From NCBI GenBank assembly GCA_018268785.1, contig JAFDVY010000024.1, forward strand, positions 1 to 40,723: DNA of 40,723 nt, written 5' to 3'. This DNA is from Acidobacteriota bacterium. GTDB taxonomy: Bacteria > Acidobacteriota > Terriglobia > Acidiferrales > UBA7541. This document shows positions 26,211-33,928 of this stretch, piece by piece; the stretch's first letter is position 1; the number at the start of each line of letters is the position of its first letter. Both the position numbers and the translations under genes were made by a program. The notes beneath the pieces were generated by a model, which was given only the letters and a program-made list of their open reading frames with translations, ran no database searches and had not been told where the DNA came from.

Positions 26211-27464
26211 TCATGGCAAGTGCACCACGGCGATGCGGACGGGTTCGAGCTGGGTGGGATCGAGAATTTTTCCCGCGTTGAGATTGTCGATATGGCTGTT
26301 GGAGATGAAATAAAAATCGGAGCCGCGGATGGCCCCTGTTGTGGGGAGAGACGTGAAGTTGGTGCGATTTTCGAGGACGGTGGTTCGCGTGACGCGGAGG
26401 CCGTCGCCAGAAAGTTTGAAGGCGGCAATGCGTGGAGAGCCAATGCCGTTTTGCACGGCGATGAGAGAGCCGTTGTACCAATAGAGGCCGTCGGCTTCAG
26501 CGAGTGTGGAGCGCGGGCCGGGATTTACGTCGGCGGTGACGAGAGACTGAAGGTCAACGCGGATGATGCCGAGGGCGTCGGCGACGAAGAGGGATTTGTC
26601 GTCGGAAGCGAGAGCGATGCCATTGGGATAGAGAAGCTCGCGATGGACTTTGAGTTCCGTGAAGGATTTTTTGGCGGGATCGAAGCGGAAGACTTTGTTG
26701 TCGAGGCTGTCGGTGAGAATGATTTCGCCGGACTGGCGGATGACGAGGTCATTGAAGCCGTGTTTTGCGCTGTCGTCCAGAGAAAATCGGCCGAGGAGAG
26801 TTCCAGCGGCGTCGAAATGAACGAGTTCTGCTGCGCCGAGGTCGTCTTCGGTGTTGGCCCAGACGGTGAAATCGCGCGGGTCGAGACGAATGCCGAGGAC
26901 GGGGAGAAGATGATCGCGATTAGCGGGGACGAAATCGGAGACGTGACTGTCCGGAGTGATTTGCACGATTTTTTTCTGGGCGAGGCTGCTGAGATAAAAA
27001 ACTTTGCGATTGGGATCCCAAGCGAGGCCTTCCGGGATGAGATTCTTTTCTTCGGTGACGAGATTGAGGCGAGCCTGCGCAACGACGGGGAAGTCTTGGT
27101 GAACTTTTTCGACGAGGTCGGTGAATTCTTTTGAGTTATGGAGGCCGGCAAATTCGCGGTCGCCGGAGGGATCGAAACCTTCGCGGAGAGAGAGACATTC
27201 CCTGAGGAGTTTGAGGGCCTCGAGGGTTTCGCCGAGGTGCTGCTTGGCTTCGGCGAGGAAATAGAGAGCAGCGCCGCGGTCGGGATAAGTGGGGAGAAGC
27301 TTTTCAACGATGGCGATTTGGGCGCGGACTTCGGCGGCGTCGGTGGGTTCGGCGGGAGCGCCGCGCACTTCGTCTTGCTGGGGCTGCTGGGCGAAGGTGG
27401 TGGCGCTAAACATTGCAGCGGCTAGAACTATTGTGAGTCCGACGGAAAAAGATGTGGATTTCAT
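26211..27464 (-). CDS. Exported helical-repeat/beta-propeller protein (SMP-30/NHL-like)
   Basis: 417 residues. ATG 27464 has AAGGA about 8-10 bases upstream and opens a signal peptide (GLTIVLAAAMFSATTFAQ). Residues about 40-125 form TPR-like helices (GAALYFLAEAKQHLGETLEA). From about 135 to the end there are repeated blades: IPEGLAWDPNRKVFYLSSLA, VLGIRLDPRDFTVWANTEDD, FNDLVIRQSGEIILTDSLDN, YPNGIALASDDKSLFVADAL. This matches the gluconolactonase/SMP-30-like propeller group. Substrate unknown; a lactonase or only a binding scaffold are both possible. 71 bases after the TPR gene start region, same strand. Confidence 0.8.
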   Translation of the reverse strand: MKSTSFSVGLTIVLAAAMFSATTFAQQPQQDEVRGAPAEPTDAAEVRAQIAIVEKLLPTYPDRGAALYFLAEAKQHLGETLEALKLLRECLSLREGFDPSGDREFAGLHNSKEFTDLVEKVHQDFPVVAQARLNLVTEEKNLIPEGLAWDPNRKVFYLSSLAQKKIVQITPDSHVSDFVPANRDHLLPVLGIRLDPRDFTVWANTEDDLGAAELVHFDAAGTLLGRFSLDDSAKHGFNDLVIRQSGEIILTDSLDNKVFRFDPAKKSFTELKVHRELLYPNGIALASDDKSLFVADALGIIRVDLQSLVTADVNPGPRSTLAEADGLYWYNGSLIAVQNGIGSPRIAAFKLSGDGLRVTRTTVLENRTNFTSLPTTGAIRGSDFYFISNSHIDNLNAGKILDPTQLEPVRIAVVHLP

Positions 27465-27708
27465 GTCGCAATCCTTAGACGGCGCGCAGGGTGAAATCTG
27501 GTTCGCTGCTTCTGAAGGCTCTCGTAGTTAACCATAACTATTCCACCCCTAGCGGAGTTGAAGTGGCTTTGGAATCGGCAGATACGGAGGGCGCGCGGAA
27601 CTGTTGAAAACAAAGAGGGCTACGTGAGCGGATTTCGGAAGTGCAGAAACTACAGGAGTTATGCAAGTTCACGGGGAAGCATAACACGAGAAAGACTTTG
27701 TCCAGTTG
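27465..27708. other. Spacer between VapC and the propeller gene
   Basis: 244 bases with no supported gene. A TTCAAC/TAGTTA pair at 16-base spacing on the minus strand upstream of the propeller gene is a weak promoter candidate. Confidence 0.3.
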
Positions 27709-28122
27709 CTACGGTTCAGGCGTGACGCAGGGAATGACTTGGCGACTGAGACGGCGGTAGAGACGGAAATCGGAATCGGTGGTGAGGAGAATGGGGTTCG
27801 AGAGAGTTTCGGTCATACGCACAAGGCAAGCGTCAGCAAGGCTCATGGGGACGTTCGAGTATTTTTCAAGGAGCCCGATGACCGATTCCAAGTTTTCTGT
27901 GAAATCGAAACTGACTATAAGCGCGCGGCGACCAAGAAGCGCGTTGACGCTGGAAACCCCACGTGCTCCCAAAAGATGATAGGCCTCGGAGAGAACCGAT
28001 TCGCACGTTGACCAACGCGGTGGAAAGTTAGCGGCTTGTCCAACGGCCCAAGAGTGGTGTGCGTCGCGTGCGTTGAGCAAGGCGACGATAAAACCAGCGT
28101 CAACGAGAACGTTTTTTGCCAT
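27709..28122 (-). CDS. PIN-domain toxin (VapC-like)
   Basis: 137 residues from ATG 28122; a much longer frame to 28320 runs across the antitoxin in another frame and is rejected. PIN-domain acidic residues: Asp8 in NVLVDAGFIVALL, Glu in CESVLSEAYHLL, Asp in MSLADACLVRM, Asp in LLTTDSDFRLYRR. Such proteins are Mg-dependent RNases that cleave tRNA or rRNA. The gene overlaps the upstream ribbon-helix-helix antitoxin by 23 bases, standard for a toxin-antitoxin pair, so it should be translated from the same mRNA. Confidence 0.9.
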   Translation of the reverse strand: MAKNVLVDAGFIVALLNARDAHHSWAVGQAANFPPRWSTCESVLSEAYHLLGARGVSSVNALLGRRALIVSFDFTENLESVIGLLEKYSNVPMSLADACLVRMTETLSNPILLTTDSDFRLYRRLSRQVIPCVTPEP

Positions 28123-28357
28123 AGCCTGTGAATTGTAGATAGTGCTTCTTGAGCGAAGAGAGATCGGCGGGTAGTCCGTTGACGGAACCGATGAGATCGG
28201 CGATGGCTTCCAAACCGCCGCCGCGGCGTTTGTGTTTGCGCGGAGCGGTTTCGAGGCGCTCGCGAACAACATCGGATTTGGAAATCTTGCGTCCGCGGGA
28301 TTCGGCTTCAATATCAGCAACGAGAGGATTAGGGAGGCGAACGGTAAGGGACTTCAT
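28100..28357 (-). CDS. Ribbon-helix-helix antitoxin (VapB/CopG-like)
   Basis: 85 residues from ATG 28357. The N-terminal MKSLTVRLPNPLVADIEAES plus ISKSDVVRERLE forms the beta-strand/helix/helix of CopG-type DNA-binding domains. A basic linker (PRKHKRRGGG) and a C-terminal toxin-binding tail follow (ADLSSLKKHYLQF). It should bind VapC and repress its own promoter. There is no Shine-Dalgarno sequence before the ATG, and the predicted transcription start falls on the ATG itself, so translation may be leaderless. Confidence 0.88.
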   Translation of the reverse strand: MKSLTVRLPNPLVADIEAESRGRKISKSDVVRERLETAPRKHKRRGGGLEAIADLIGSVNGLPADLSSLKKHYLQFTGYGKKRSR

Positions 28358-28363
28358 GGAACA

Positions 28364-28392
28364 ATTGTAATACAGGTATGGCAGCATCGCAA
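28364..28392 (-). promoter_or_regulatory. Toxin-antitoxin promoter with overlapping operator-like palindrome
   Basis: Minus strand: TTGCGA (28387-28392), 17-base spacer, TACAAT (28364-28369). The 8-bp palindrome ACAATTGT (28361-28368) covers the -10 box, where the antitoxin dimer could bind. The expected start point, about 7 bases downstream, coincides with the antitoxin ATG. Confidence 0.7.
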
Positions 28393-28512
28393 GACGAATG
28401 CCTCGAGGGAAGGCCCACCACCTGAGCGGCAAGTGCAAAAGCGGAGCCCTCACATCGCTTCGGGATGACAACAGGCAAGAGATGCCGGCTGAAAGCCAGC
28501 GTTACGAAATTG
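28393..28512. repeat. Intergenic stretch with degenerate palindromic unit
   Basis: Contains CACATCGCTTCGGGATGACA and a hairpin GGCT-GAA-AGCC (28487-28497) extended past one mismatch. The unit is similar in plan to the GGGGCTAAAGCCCC hairpin at 29500-29513. It looks like scattered non-coding repeat debris. Confidence 0.45.
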
Positions 28513-29220
28513 TCAGATGGCGGCCCCTCCGGGGTAAACGGGGAGGAGGTGGCGTGCGCGGGAACGGATTGGCGTGGGGGCGGTGGGTGGTGGAACGTTG
28601 AAGGACGGGTTAGTGAGGAATTGGGCGTGGAGATTTTTTTGGACGCGGCGGCCCCAGGCTCGGACGAAGCCGAAATTGAGTCCGCCGCAGATGGCGGAAC
28701 TGGCGAGGGGGATGAGGCGCGCGACCCACTTTTCGGCGGCCTCGGCGCCGAGGCGAACGGCGAGACGCTCGAAGATAAATGGCGCGAGTTTTTCGACGAG
28801 GCCTTTTTCGGCGAGTTCCTTGCCGAGGTCAATGCCGGTGGCAGCGGCAGCGGCGATCCAGAGTTCGCGCTTTTGTTCCTCATTGCGATAATCGAATCCA
28901 TAGAGAAGGCAGAGACGCTGGATCAATCGCAGCGTGATCAAGGTGAGAAGGCCGGCGTCCGGGACAAGAGTGATCATTCCGCCGAAGCCGAAGCCGGCAC
29001 CTTCGAGGAAGGCCATGCGCTGGGCATCGCGAATCAGAATTTTGGCGATGGCGTCTAATTTTTCTACGGGCATGTAGCGGAGATGGCGGAAATCGCTGAC
29101 GCAGATGCCATGCCTTTTAGCGAGGTAGCGGCGGAAGTCTTCCGGATTGATTTCGACGGAGCGCAAGCCGCCACGAATCCCAAAGCGAAGCAGGCGCGAG
29201 AATGGGGCGGTTAGGCTCAT
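28513..29220 (-). CDS. EcsC-family protein
   Basis: 235 residues from ATG 29220 (an in-frame alternative at 29253 adds 11). Family features are helical: VEKLDAIAKILIRDAQRMAF, then GAGFGFGGMITLVPDAGLL, ITLRLIQRLCLLYGFDYRNE, and the C-terminal GLNFGFVRAWGRRVQKNL. EcsC proteins are linked to membrane processes, originally next to an ABC exporter in Bacillus, but their biochemical role is not established. Tail is Pro-rich and low-complexity. It stands alone between the toxin-antitoxin pair and a repeat-bearing spacer. Confidence 0.85.
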   Translation of the reverse strand: MSLTAPFSRLLRFGIRGGLRSVEINPEDFRRYLAKRHGICVSDFRHLRYMPVEKLDAIAKILIRDAQRMAFLEGAGFGFGGMITLVPDAGLLTLITLRLIQRLCLLYGFDYRNEEQKRELWIAAAAATGIDLGKELAEKGLVEKLAPFIFERLAVRLGAEAAEKWVARLIPLASSAICGGLNFGFVRAWGRRVQKNLHAQFLTNPSFNVPPPTAPTPIRSRARHLLPVYPGGAAI

Positions 29221-29448
29221 AGGGTGCACCGAGAGCTGGATCGAAGAGCGCAAGCGCTTCGAAGCTCAGCGTAAACAAGAGTGCCTACGCTACCGAGGCC
29301 GAAGCGGAAGGGCTTAGAGACTGCAGTGCCAACGCTCATGAATATAACTCCGTCTCATTCTACCGCATCTTATGGCGGTTAGATTGGGCGGGGTTGGTTT
29401 GGAGTTGCGTTGATGGTTGGCAGGCCTGGGTGGCGCATCAATCGAAGA

Positions 29449-29468
29449 GGGCACGATATATCGTGCCC
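29449..29468. repeat. Perfect 20-bp palindrome
   Basis: GGGCACGATATATCGTGCCC is identical to its reverse complement. It could be a dimeric regulator site, a REP-like unit or a mobile-element footprint; no T-run follows, so a simple terminator is unlikely. Confidence 0.85.
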
Positions 29469-29499
29469 CTACCGTTGAACGAATTTTGCCAAGCACGAC

Positions 29500-29513
29500 G
29501 GGGCTAAAGCCCC
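29500..29513. repeat. Short hairpin GGGGC-TAAA-GCCCC
   Basis: 5-bp stem and 4-base loop, 31 bases after the 20-bp palindrome. No U-tract on either strand, so not called a terminator. Confidence 0.6.
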
Positions 29514-29624
29514 CTTAGCTACACGGGCAAGATTCAGGAAGCAGCGGGAGTTGACTCGAAGGTAGCGCGAGGGCTGGAGTACTACTTGACGGGGAAAAGC
29601 TTTTCGGTAAACTGCGTTTTCTCG

Positions 29625-29912
29625 ATGGCGACGAGCGTACAATTCGTGCCCGCGGTGCAACCGGCGGATTTGGAATTTCCGCAGCGGGAAGCGGCGTTTT
29701 TCTACGGGCTATTTTTGCGCGGGCACTCTGCGGAAAGATTGCGGCGCGATATAGAAGTGCCGCCGGCGGTGCTGGCGAAGTGGCATCGTGAAGCAGAACG
29801 CGATCCGCAGCTGGGGGACGTGTTTGCGCGAATGGTGGATTACCGGAGACGTGTTCTGGCGATTTTCGATTTGCTGGTGGAGTCGGAAGGAAGCCAGCAG
29901 CGGGTGCAGTAG
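29625..29912 (+). CDS. Small helical protein of unknown function, HTH-like
   Basis: 95 residues from ATG 29625; a TTG at 29586 is in frame. Two-part pattern: FPQREAAFFYGLFLRGHSAE then RLRRDIEVPPAVLAKWHREA, which looks like a short helix-turn-helix in which RDIEVPPAVLAKW would be the turn and recognition helix, and finally YRRRVLAIFDLLVESEG. No signal peptide or membrane span. The tidy amphipathic pattern suggests a real, conserved gene. Function unknown; a small DNA-binding or adaptor protein is possible. Confidence 0.65.
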   Translation: MATSVQFVPAVQPADLEFPQREAAFFYGLFLRGHSAERLRRDIEVPPAVLAKWHREAERDPQLGDVFARMVDYRRRVLAIFDLLVESEGSQQRVQ

Positions 29913-30220
29913 GCCGCTTGATCGGTTTCTTCCCTCGTTTGAATTTGCCAGGCTTTCTTCAAGGACTGAAGCCCCATTTCTCGCATCAGGCTCAACGTTG
30001 GGACCCTTTGAGGTTCAGGGTGAACTGGAGTCTCGACCTCCTATAAGACCAAGATCCAGCGACATTGGCTTGGAAAAAACTACTACAAAAAACTGTAAAA
30101 ACCTGACCATTCGTACAGGCCAAACGATTTAGGATTGAGGTTGAGGCAACCAATCCTGGACGCCTGGTCTCCAACCCCGATTGGGGGACAAGTGTCACAA
30201 AATGCAGGGGATTGCGCATT
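29913..30220. other. Intergenic region upstream of the GWxTD gene
   Basis: 308 bases. Contains an A-rich stretch near 30074-30105 and a small CCCC-GATT-GGGG hairpin near 30175-30187. No gene supported. Confidence 0.5.
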
Positions 30221-30248
30221 TGACGTGGCTCCGGTCCGAGGGTAGAAT
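30221..30248 (+). promoter_or_regulatory. Sigma-70-type promoter of the GWxTD operon
   Basis: TTGACG (30221-30226), 16-base spacer, TAGAAT (30243-30248); each hexamer is one base off consensus. Start point near 30255 gives a leader of about 27 bases with GAGGTG (30267-30272) before ATG 30282. Confidence 0.75.
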
Positions 30249-30281
30249 CCCCAAGTCTCCGAAGTAGAGGTGTCTTTCATC

Positions 30282-31994
30282 ATGCCCAAAGTTATCCGTA
30301 CGCTCATTTCCGGTGCTTTTGCGCTTTCGATTGCGGTGCCGCTCGCTTCGGCACAGCAGGCGGCTCCCGGGACCGATCCAACCGCGCCGGTTACCTCTCA
30401 GAAACTGAGCAAAGAGCAAAAAAAGAAGATGGGAAAGGCTCTGAAGGAGCTCGACAGGCAGTACAAAGAGTGGCTGAACGAGGACGTGGTGTACATCATT
30501 TCGCCGGACGAGCGGACGGCGTTTCTTCAATTAGCAACGAACGAAGAGCGGGAGCAGTTTATCGAGCAATTCTGGCTGCGGCGAAGCAGCAATCCGGACC
30601 TGCCGGACAACGATTTTAAGGAAGAGCACTACCGGAGAATTGCGTACGCCAACGAGCATTATGCTTCGGGAATTCCTGGGTGGAAAACGGACCGCGGACG
30701 CATTTACATCATTTGGGGGCCAGCGGACGAAGTGGATTCGCATCCGACGGGCGGGACATACGACCGGCCGATGGATGAAGGCGGGGGTTCGACGACGACG
30801 TATCCTTGGGAAATGTGGCGGTACCGGTATCTAGAAGGATTGGGAAACAACGTCGAATTGGAATTCGTGGACCCGACGGGTTCGGGTGAATATCACTTGA
30901 CGATGGATCCGGGCGAAAAGGACGCGTTGCTGCATGTGCCGGGCGCAGGCTTGAGCTTGATGGAATCGATGGGCATGGCGTCGAAGGCAGACCGGTTTAC
31001 GCGCTCGGACGGAATGACGATGCCGAGGTCGATGGGCGGAACGCCTTCGAGTTTGAATGAGTTTACGCGACTGGAACTTTACGCCAAGGTGCAGCAGGCG
31101 CCGCCGGTGAAGTTCAAGGACCTCGAATCGCTGGTGACTTCGCGTGTTGTGCGCGATCAGGTGCACTTCACCTGGCGGACAGACTTTTTGAAAGTGACGA
31201 ATGACACGGTGCTGGTGCCGGTGACGGTGCAGATTCCGAACAATCAACTGTCGTTCCAGGCAAAGGAAGGCGTGCACTCGGCGACGATGAACATATTTGG
31301 CCGAGTGACAACGCTGACCGGGCGAGTGGTGCAGACGTTTGAAGATGCGGTGAGCCGGGATTTTCCAGATTCGCTGTTTCAGCAATCGCTGAAGCTGCAG
31401 TCGATCTATCAGAAGGCTGTGCCGCTGCGGCCTGGACTGTACCGGCTGGATCTGGTGATCAAGGACGTGCAGAGCGGAAACGTGGGCGTGGTGAACACGC
31501 GGCTGGCGGTGCATCAGTATGAAGACGCAAAACTGGATTCCAGCTCGCTGATTCTGGCGGATCAGATTGAACACGTGCCGGCGAAACAGATTGGCGCAGG
31601 GCAATTCGTGCTGGGATCTTCCAAGGTACGGCCACGACTCGAGGGAGATTTTACGACGGCCGACAAGCTGGGAATTTACATGCAGGTGTACAACCTGAAG
31701 GCCGACGACACGACGCACAAGAGCAATGCGTCCTTCCAGTACACGGTGCGGAAGGGCGAGCAGCAGGTGCTGCAGTTCAAAGAGACTTCAGCGGACATGA
31801 AACAGGTGGGCGACCAGGTGACGATTGAGCGGCTGCTGCCGCTGGCGACGCTGGCGCCAGGGAAATATACGCTGGAGATCAACGCGACGGATTCCAACAC
31901 GAACCAGACGATCACTCGGTCCGCCGAGTTCACGGTGAAAGAGCCGACGGCTTCGCAAGTGAAGTCGGCGGCAAACGCTGCACCGGGGAGGTAA
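30282..31994 (+). CDS. GWxTD-domain exported protein
   Basis: 570 residues from ATG 30282 (GAGGTG 9 bases upstream; GTG 30270 is too close to that site). Signal peptide LISGAFALSIAVPLASA. The GWxTD domain spans about 50-200: WLNEDVVYIISPDERTAFLQ, EREQFIEQFWLRR, the name-giving GWKTD at 133-137 followed by RGRIYIIWGPADEVDSHP, and WEMWRYRYLEG. The rest is beta-rich (VLVPVTVQIPNNQLSFQAKE, GVVNTRLAVHQYED, GKYTLEINATDSNT), suggesting Ig-like periplasmic domains. The family has no assigned biochemical role. It is six bases from the beta-barrel gene, probably one transcript. Confidence 0.92.
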   Translation: MPKVIRTLISGAFALSIAVPLASAQQAAPGTDPTAPVTSQKLSKEQKKKMGKALKELDRQYKEWLNEDVVYIISPDERTAFLQLATNEEREQFIEQFWLRRSSNPDLPDNDFKEEHYRRIAYANEHYASGIPGWKTDRGRIYIIWGPADEVDSHPTGGTYDRPMDEGGGSTTTYPWEMWRYRYLEGLGNNVELEFVDPTGSGEYHLTMDPGEKDALLHVPGAGLSLMESMGMASKADRFTRSDGMTMPRSMGGTPSSLNEFTRLELYAKVQQAPPVKFKDLESLVTSRVVRDQVHFTWRTDFLKVTNDTVLVPVTVQIPNNQLSFQAKEGVHSATMNIFGRVTTLTGRVVQTFEDAVSRDFPDSLFQQSLKLQSIYQKAVPLRPGLYRLDLVIKDVQSGNVGVVNTRLAVHQYEDAKLDSSSLILADQIEHVPAKQIGAGQFVLGSSKVRPRLEGDFTTADKLGIYMQVYNLKADDTTHKSNASFQYTVRKGEQQVLQFKETSADMKQVGDQVTIERLLPLATLAPGKYTLEINATDSNTNQTITRSAEFTVKEPTASQVKSAANAAPGR

Positions 31995-32000
31995 AGCATC

Positions 32001-33740
32001 GTGAAACAGGGAATGCTCCGAATCCTGGGGGCCCTGGTCCTGAGCGCGGCGAGCGCGTCCTTTGGGGCGTGCGCGGCGAATGCTCAGGCGAAGCCTGCTG
32101 CCGGCAAGGTGACAGGCGTGGTGCGCGATGCGGGCGGGACTCCGCAGATGGGCGCGAGCGTAGAGTTGATTCCGGAAATTGCGGGAGCGCTTTCTTCACA
32201 GAGTTTTCTTACCAACACACAGGGAATTTTCCGCAGCGACAAGCTCTTGCCCGGGCTGTACACGGTGCGCGTAACGCTGGCGGGATTCCTTCCTACGCTG
32301 CAGCAACACGTTCGAATCAACGCGAATTTGACAACGATGGTTCGCATCGAGATGGAATCGATGTTTGCGAGCCTGGATCAACTGCGGCGGCGTCCCGCGG
32401 CGAATTCGGCAGATGGAGACGACTGGAAATGGGTGCTGCGTTCGGCGTCGGGGATGAGGCCGGTGCTGCAGTGGGATGAGCAGGGGACGGCGATTGCCGC
32501 AGATGGGCGGACGGAAATGGGCAAGAATGCTCCGCACATGCTTCTGGAGTTTACGGATGGGGCGCGGCGGCCGGGGTCTGTCTCGAACATAGCATCCGCG
32601 CCGGGGACTTCTTTTGCCTACGATCAAAAACTTGGCGGCGCAAGCAGACTGCTCGTTGCAGGCCAGATGAGCTACGAAGATTCCGCGGCGGGCGGAGTTG
32701 CAACGATCTGGCTGCCCACAGGGACGCTGGGAGCGGGACCACATACAGCGCTGGTATTGCGTGAATCAAAGCTTGGGGATACGGGACTTACGTTCCGGGG
32801 AGTGAGGTTGGATCAAGGAGGCGCAGCGGCGCTTGGGGACCGCGTGCTGATCCGTTATGGCGCGGAATATGTGCTGGTGGGGCTTGGGTCGTCGGCTTCT
32901 TCCTTGCGGCCGCGGGTGTCCGCGGAAGCGCGAATCAACGATGCGTGGAAAGCAGCGGTGATTTTTGCATCGCAACCGGGCGGGCCGAATTCGATGGACG
33001 CGAGCAACGGCGATTTGAATTCCACGCTAAGCGAAGCGATGGGGCAACTGGATGCGTTTCCGGCGTTGATGTGGAGGGGCGGGCGACCGGTCCTGCAGGG
33101 CGGATATCACGAGGAGATGGCAGCAGAACGGAAATTGGGCGAAAAGGGCAAGCTGCAGATTGCCGCATTTCACGATGACAATCGTCACATGGCGGTTTTC
33201 GGGCAAGGGCGAGAGCTGCCGATTGCGGAATATTTTCAGGATTCGTTTTCAAATGGATTCGCTTACGACGGCGGATCATCGAGCAGTTGGGGCGCGCGCG
33301 TGGCGCTGCGCGAAAAGCTGAGCGACGACTTGGAACTGACAACTGTGTACGCTCGCGGCGGAGTGTTGTCTCCAGGGGAAGAGGCAGGGGGACCTTTGCG
33401 CGATTCGCTGCGGACTGCGGCGCGAAATTCGGTGGGGACGAACGTTACTTGGACTTCGCGGCGGACGCGGACGAAATTGACCACGGGGTATAAATGGGTG
33501 GACGGACCAGCGCTGACGCGGCTGGACAACTACGGGGAAGCGCTCTACCAGATGGATCCATTCCTGCATGTCTCGATACGGCAGCAATTGCCGCGATTTG
33601 GATTGGGACGCTGGGAAGCGATTGCGGACTGCGACAATTTGCTGGCGCAGGGATACATATCGATGAATATGAGAGACGGGCAGGCGGTGCTAGTGCCGGC
33701 GTTTCGAACGGTGCGGGGTGGGTTGAGCGTCCAGTTTTAA
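32001..33740 (+). CDS. Outer-membrane protein with carboxypeptidase-regulatory domain and beta-barrel
   Basis: 579 residues, GTG start with GGAGGT upstream. Signal sequence to about residue 29 (ACAANAQA). A carboxypeptidase regulatory-like fold covers about 38-115: GKVTGVVRDAGGTPQMGASV, GIFRSDKLLPGLYTVRVTLA, VRINANLTTMVRIEM. From about 150 alternating hydrophobic/polar strands continue to a C-terminus ending GGLSVQF, with a final Phe typical of outer-membrane barrels. It lacks a recognisable TonB box or plug, and is shorter than TonB-dependent receptors, so I do not call a TonB receptor. Partner of the GWxTD protein by position. Confidence 0.78.
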   Translation: MKQGMLRILGALVLSAASASFGACAANAQAKPAAGKVTGVVRDAGGTPQMGASVELIPEIAGALSSQSFLTNTQGIFRSDKLLPGLYTVRVTLAGFLPTLQQHVRINANLTTMVRIEMESMFASLDQLRRRPAANSADGDDWKWVLRSASGMRPVLQWDEQGTAIAADGRTEMGKNAPHMLLEFTDGARRPGSVSNIASAPGTSFAYDQKLGGASRLLVAGQMSYEDSAAGGVATIWLPTGTLGAGPHTALVLRESKLGDTGLTFRGVRLDQGGAAALGDRVLIRYGAEYVLVGLGSSASSLRPRVSAEARINDAWKAAVIFASQPGGPNSMDASNGDLNSTLSEAMGQLDAFPALMWRGGRPVLQGGYHEEMAAERKLGEKGKLQIAAFHDDNRHMAVFGQGRELPIAEYFQDSFSNGFAYDGGSSSSWGARVALREKLSDDLELTTVYARGGVLSPGEEAGGPLRDSLRTAARNSVGTNVTWTSRRTRTKLTTGYKWVDGPALTRLDNYGEALYQMDPFLHVSIRQQLPRFGLGRWEAIADCDNLLAQGYISMNMRDGQAVLVPAFRTVRGGLSVQF

Positions 33741-33928
33741 ACAGTACTTTCTTTTGGAAAGCTGTAGATGGTATACGAGAAAGTGGATTCCCGCAGGGTC
33801 CCAAGCCTAATACCGGTCCAAGCTACTGATTGGAAAAGGGTTAGCGGCAAGGAAAACTACCAAAGATTGGAACGGGAGTTGCACCCAATTTTGTACCTCG
33901 GGGTGTAACCCGACAGAGCCGCAACAAG
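33741..33928. other. Spacer upstream of the sensor kinase gene
   Basis: 188 bases. No GG/GC pair typical of sigma-54 promoters and no clear sigma-70 promoter was found by eye. Confidence 0.35.

Larger units (their letters stand above)
29221..29624. other. Repeat-bearing intergenic region
   Basis: 404 bases between the divergent EcsC gene and the 95-residue protein gene. It holds GGGTGGCGCATC (29430-29441, also near 23135), a perfect 20-bp palindrome (29449-29468) and a GGGGC-TAAA-GCCCC hairpin (29500-29513). No coding frame is supported. Confidence 0.6.

Noticed and set aside
26169..27134. 321-residue open frame on the + strand
   Set aside because: Antisense to the propeller protein gene, which has a signal peptide and blades; the frame is Glu/Gly-biased shadow sequence.
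28123..28320. N-terminal extension of the VapC frame
   Set aside because: It overlaps the antitoxin in another frame, and the PIN domain starts at ATG 28122.
29500..29513. Rho-independent terminator
   Set aside because: The hairpin has a 5-bp stem and no T-run on either strand.
32001..33740. TonB-dependent receptor
   Set aside because: No TonB box or plug domain and the chain is too short; only a regulatory-like domain plus barrel is supported.
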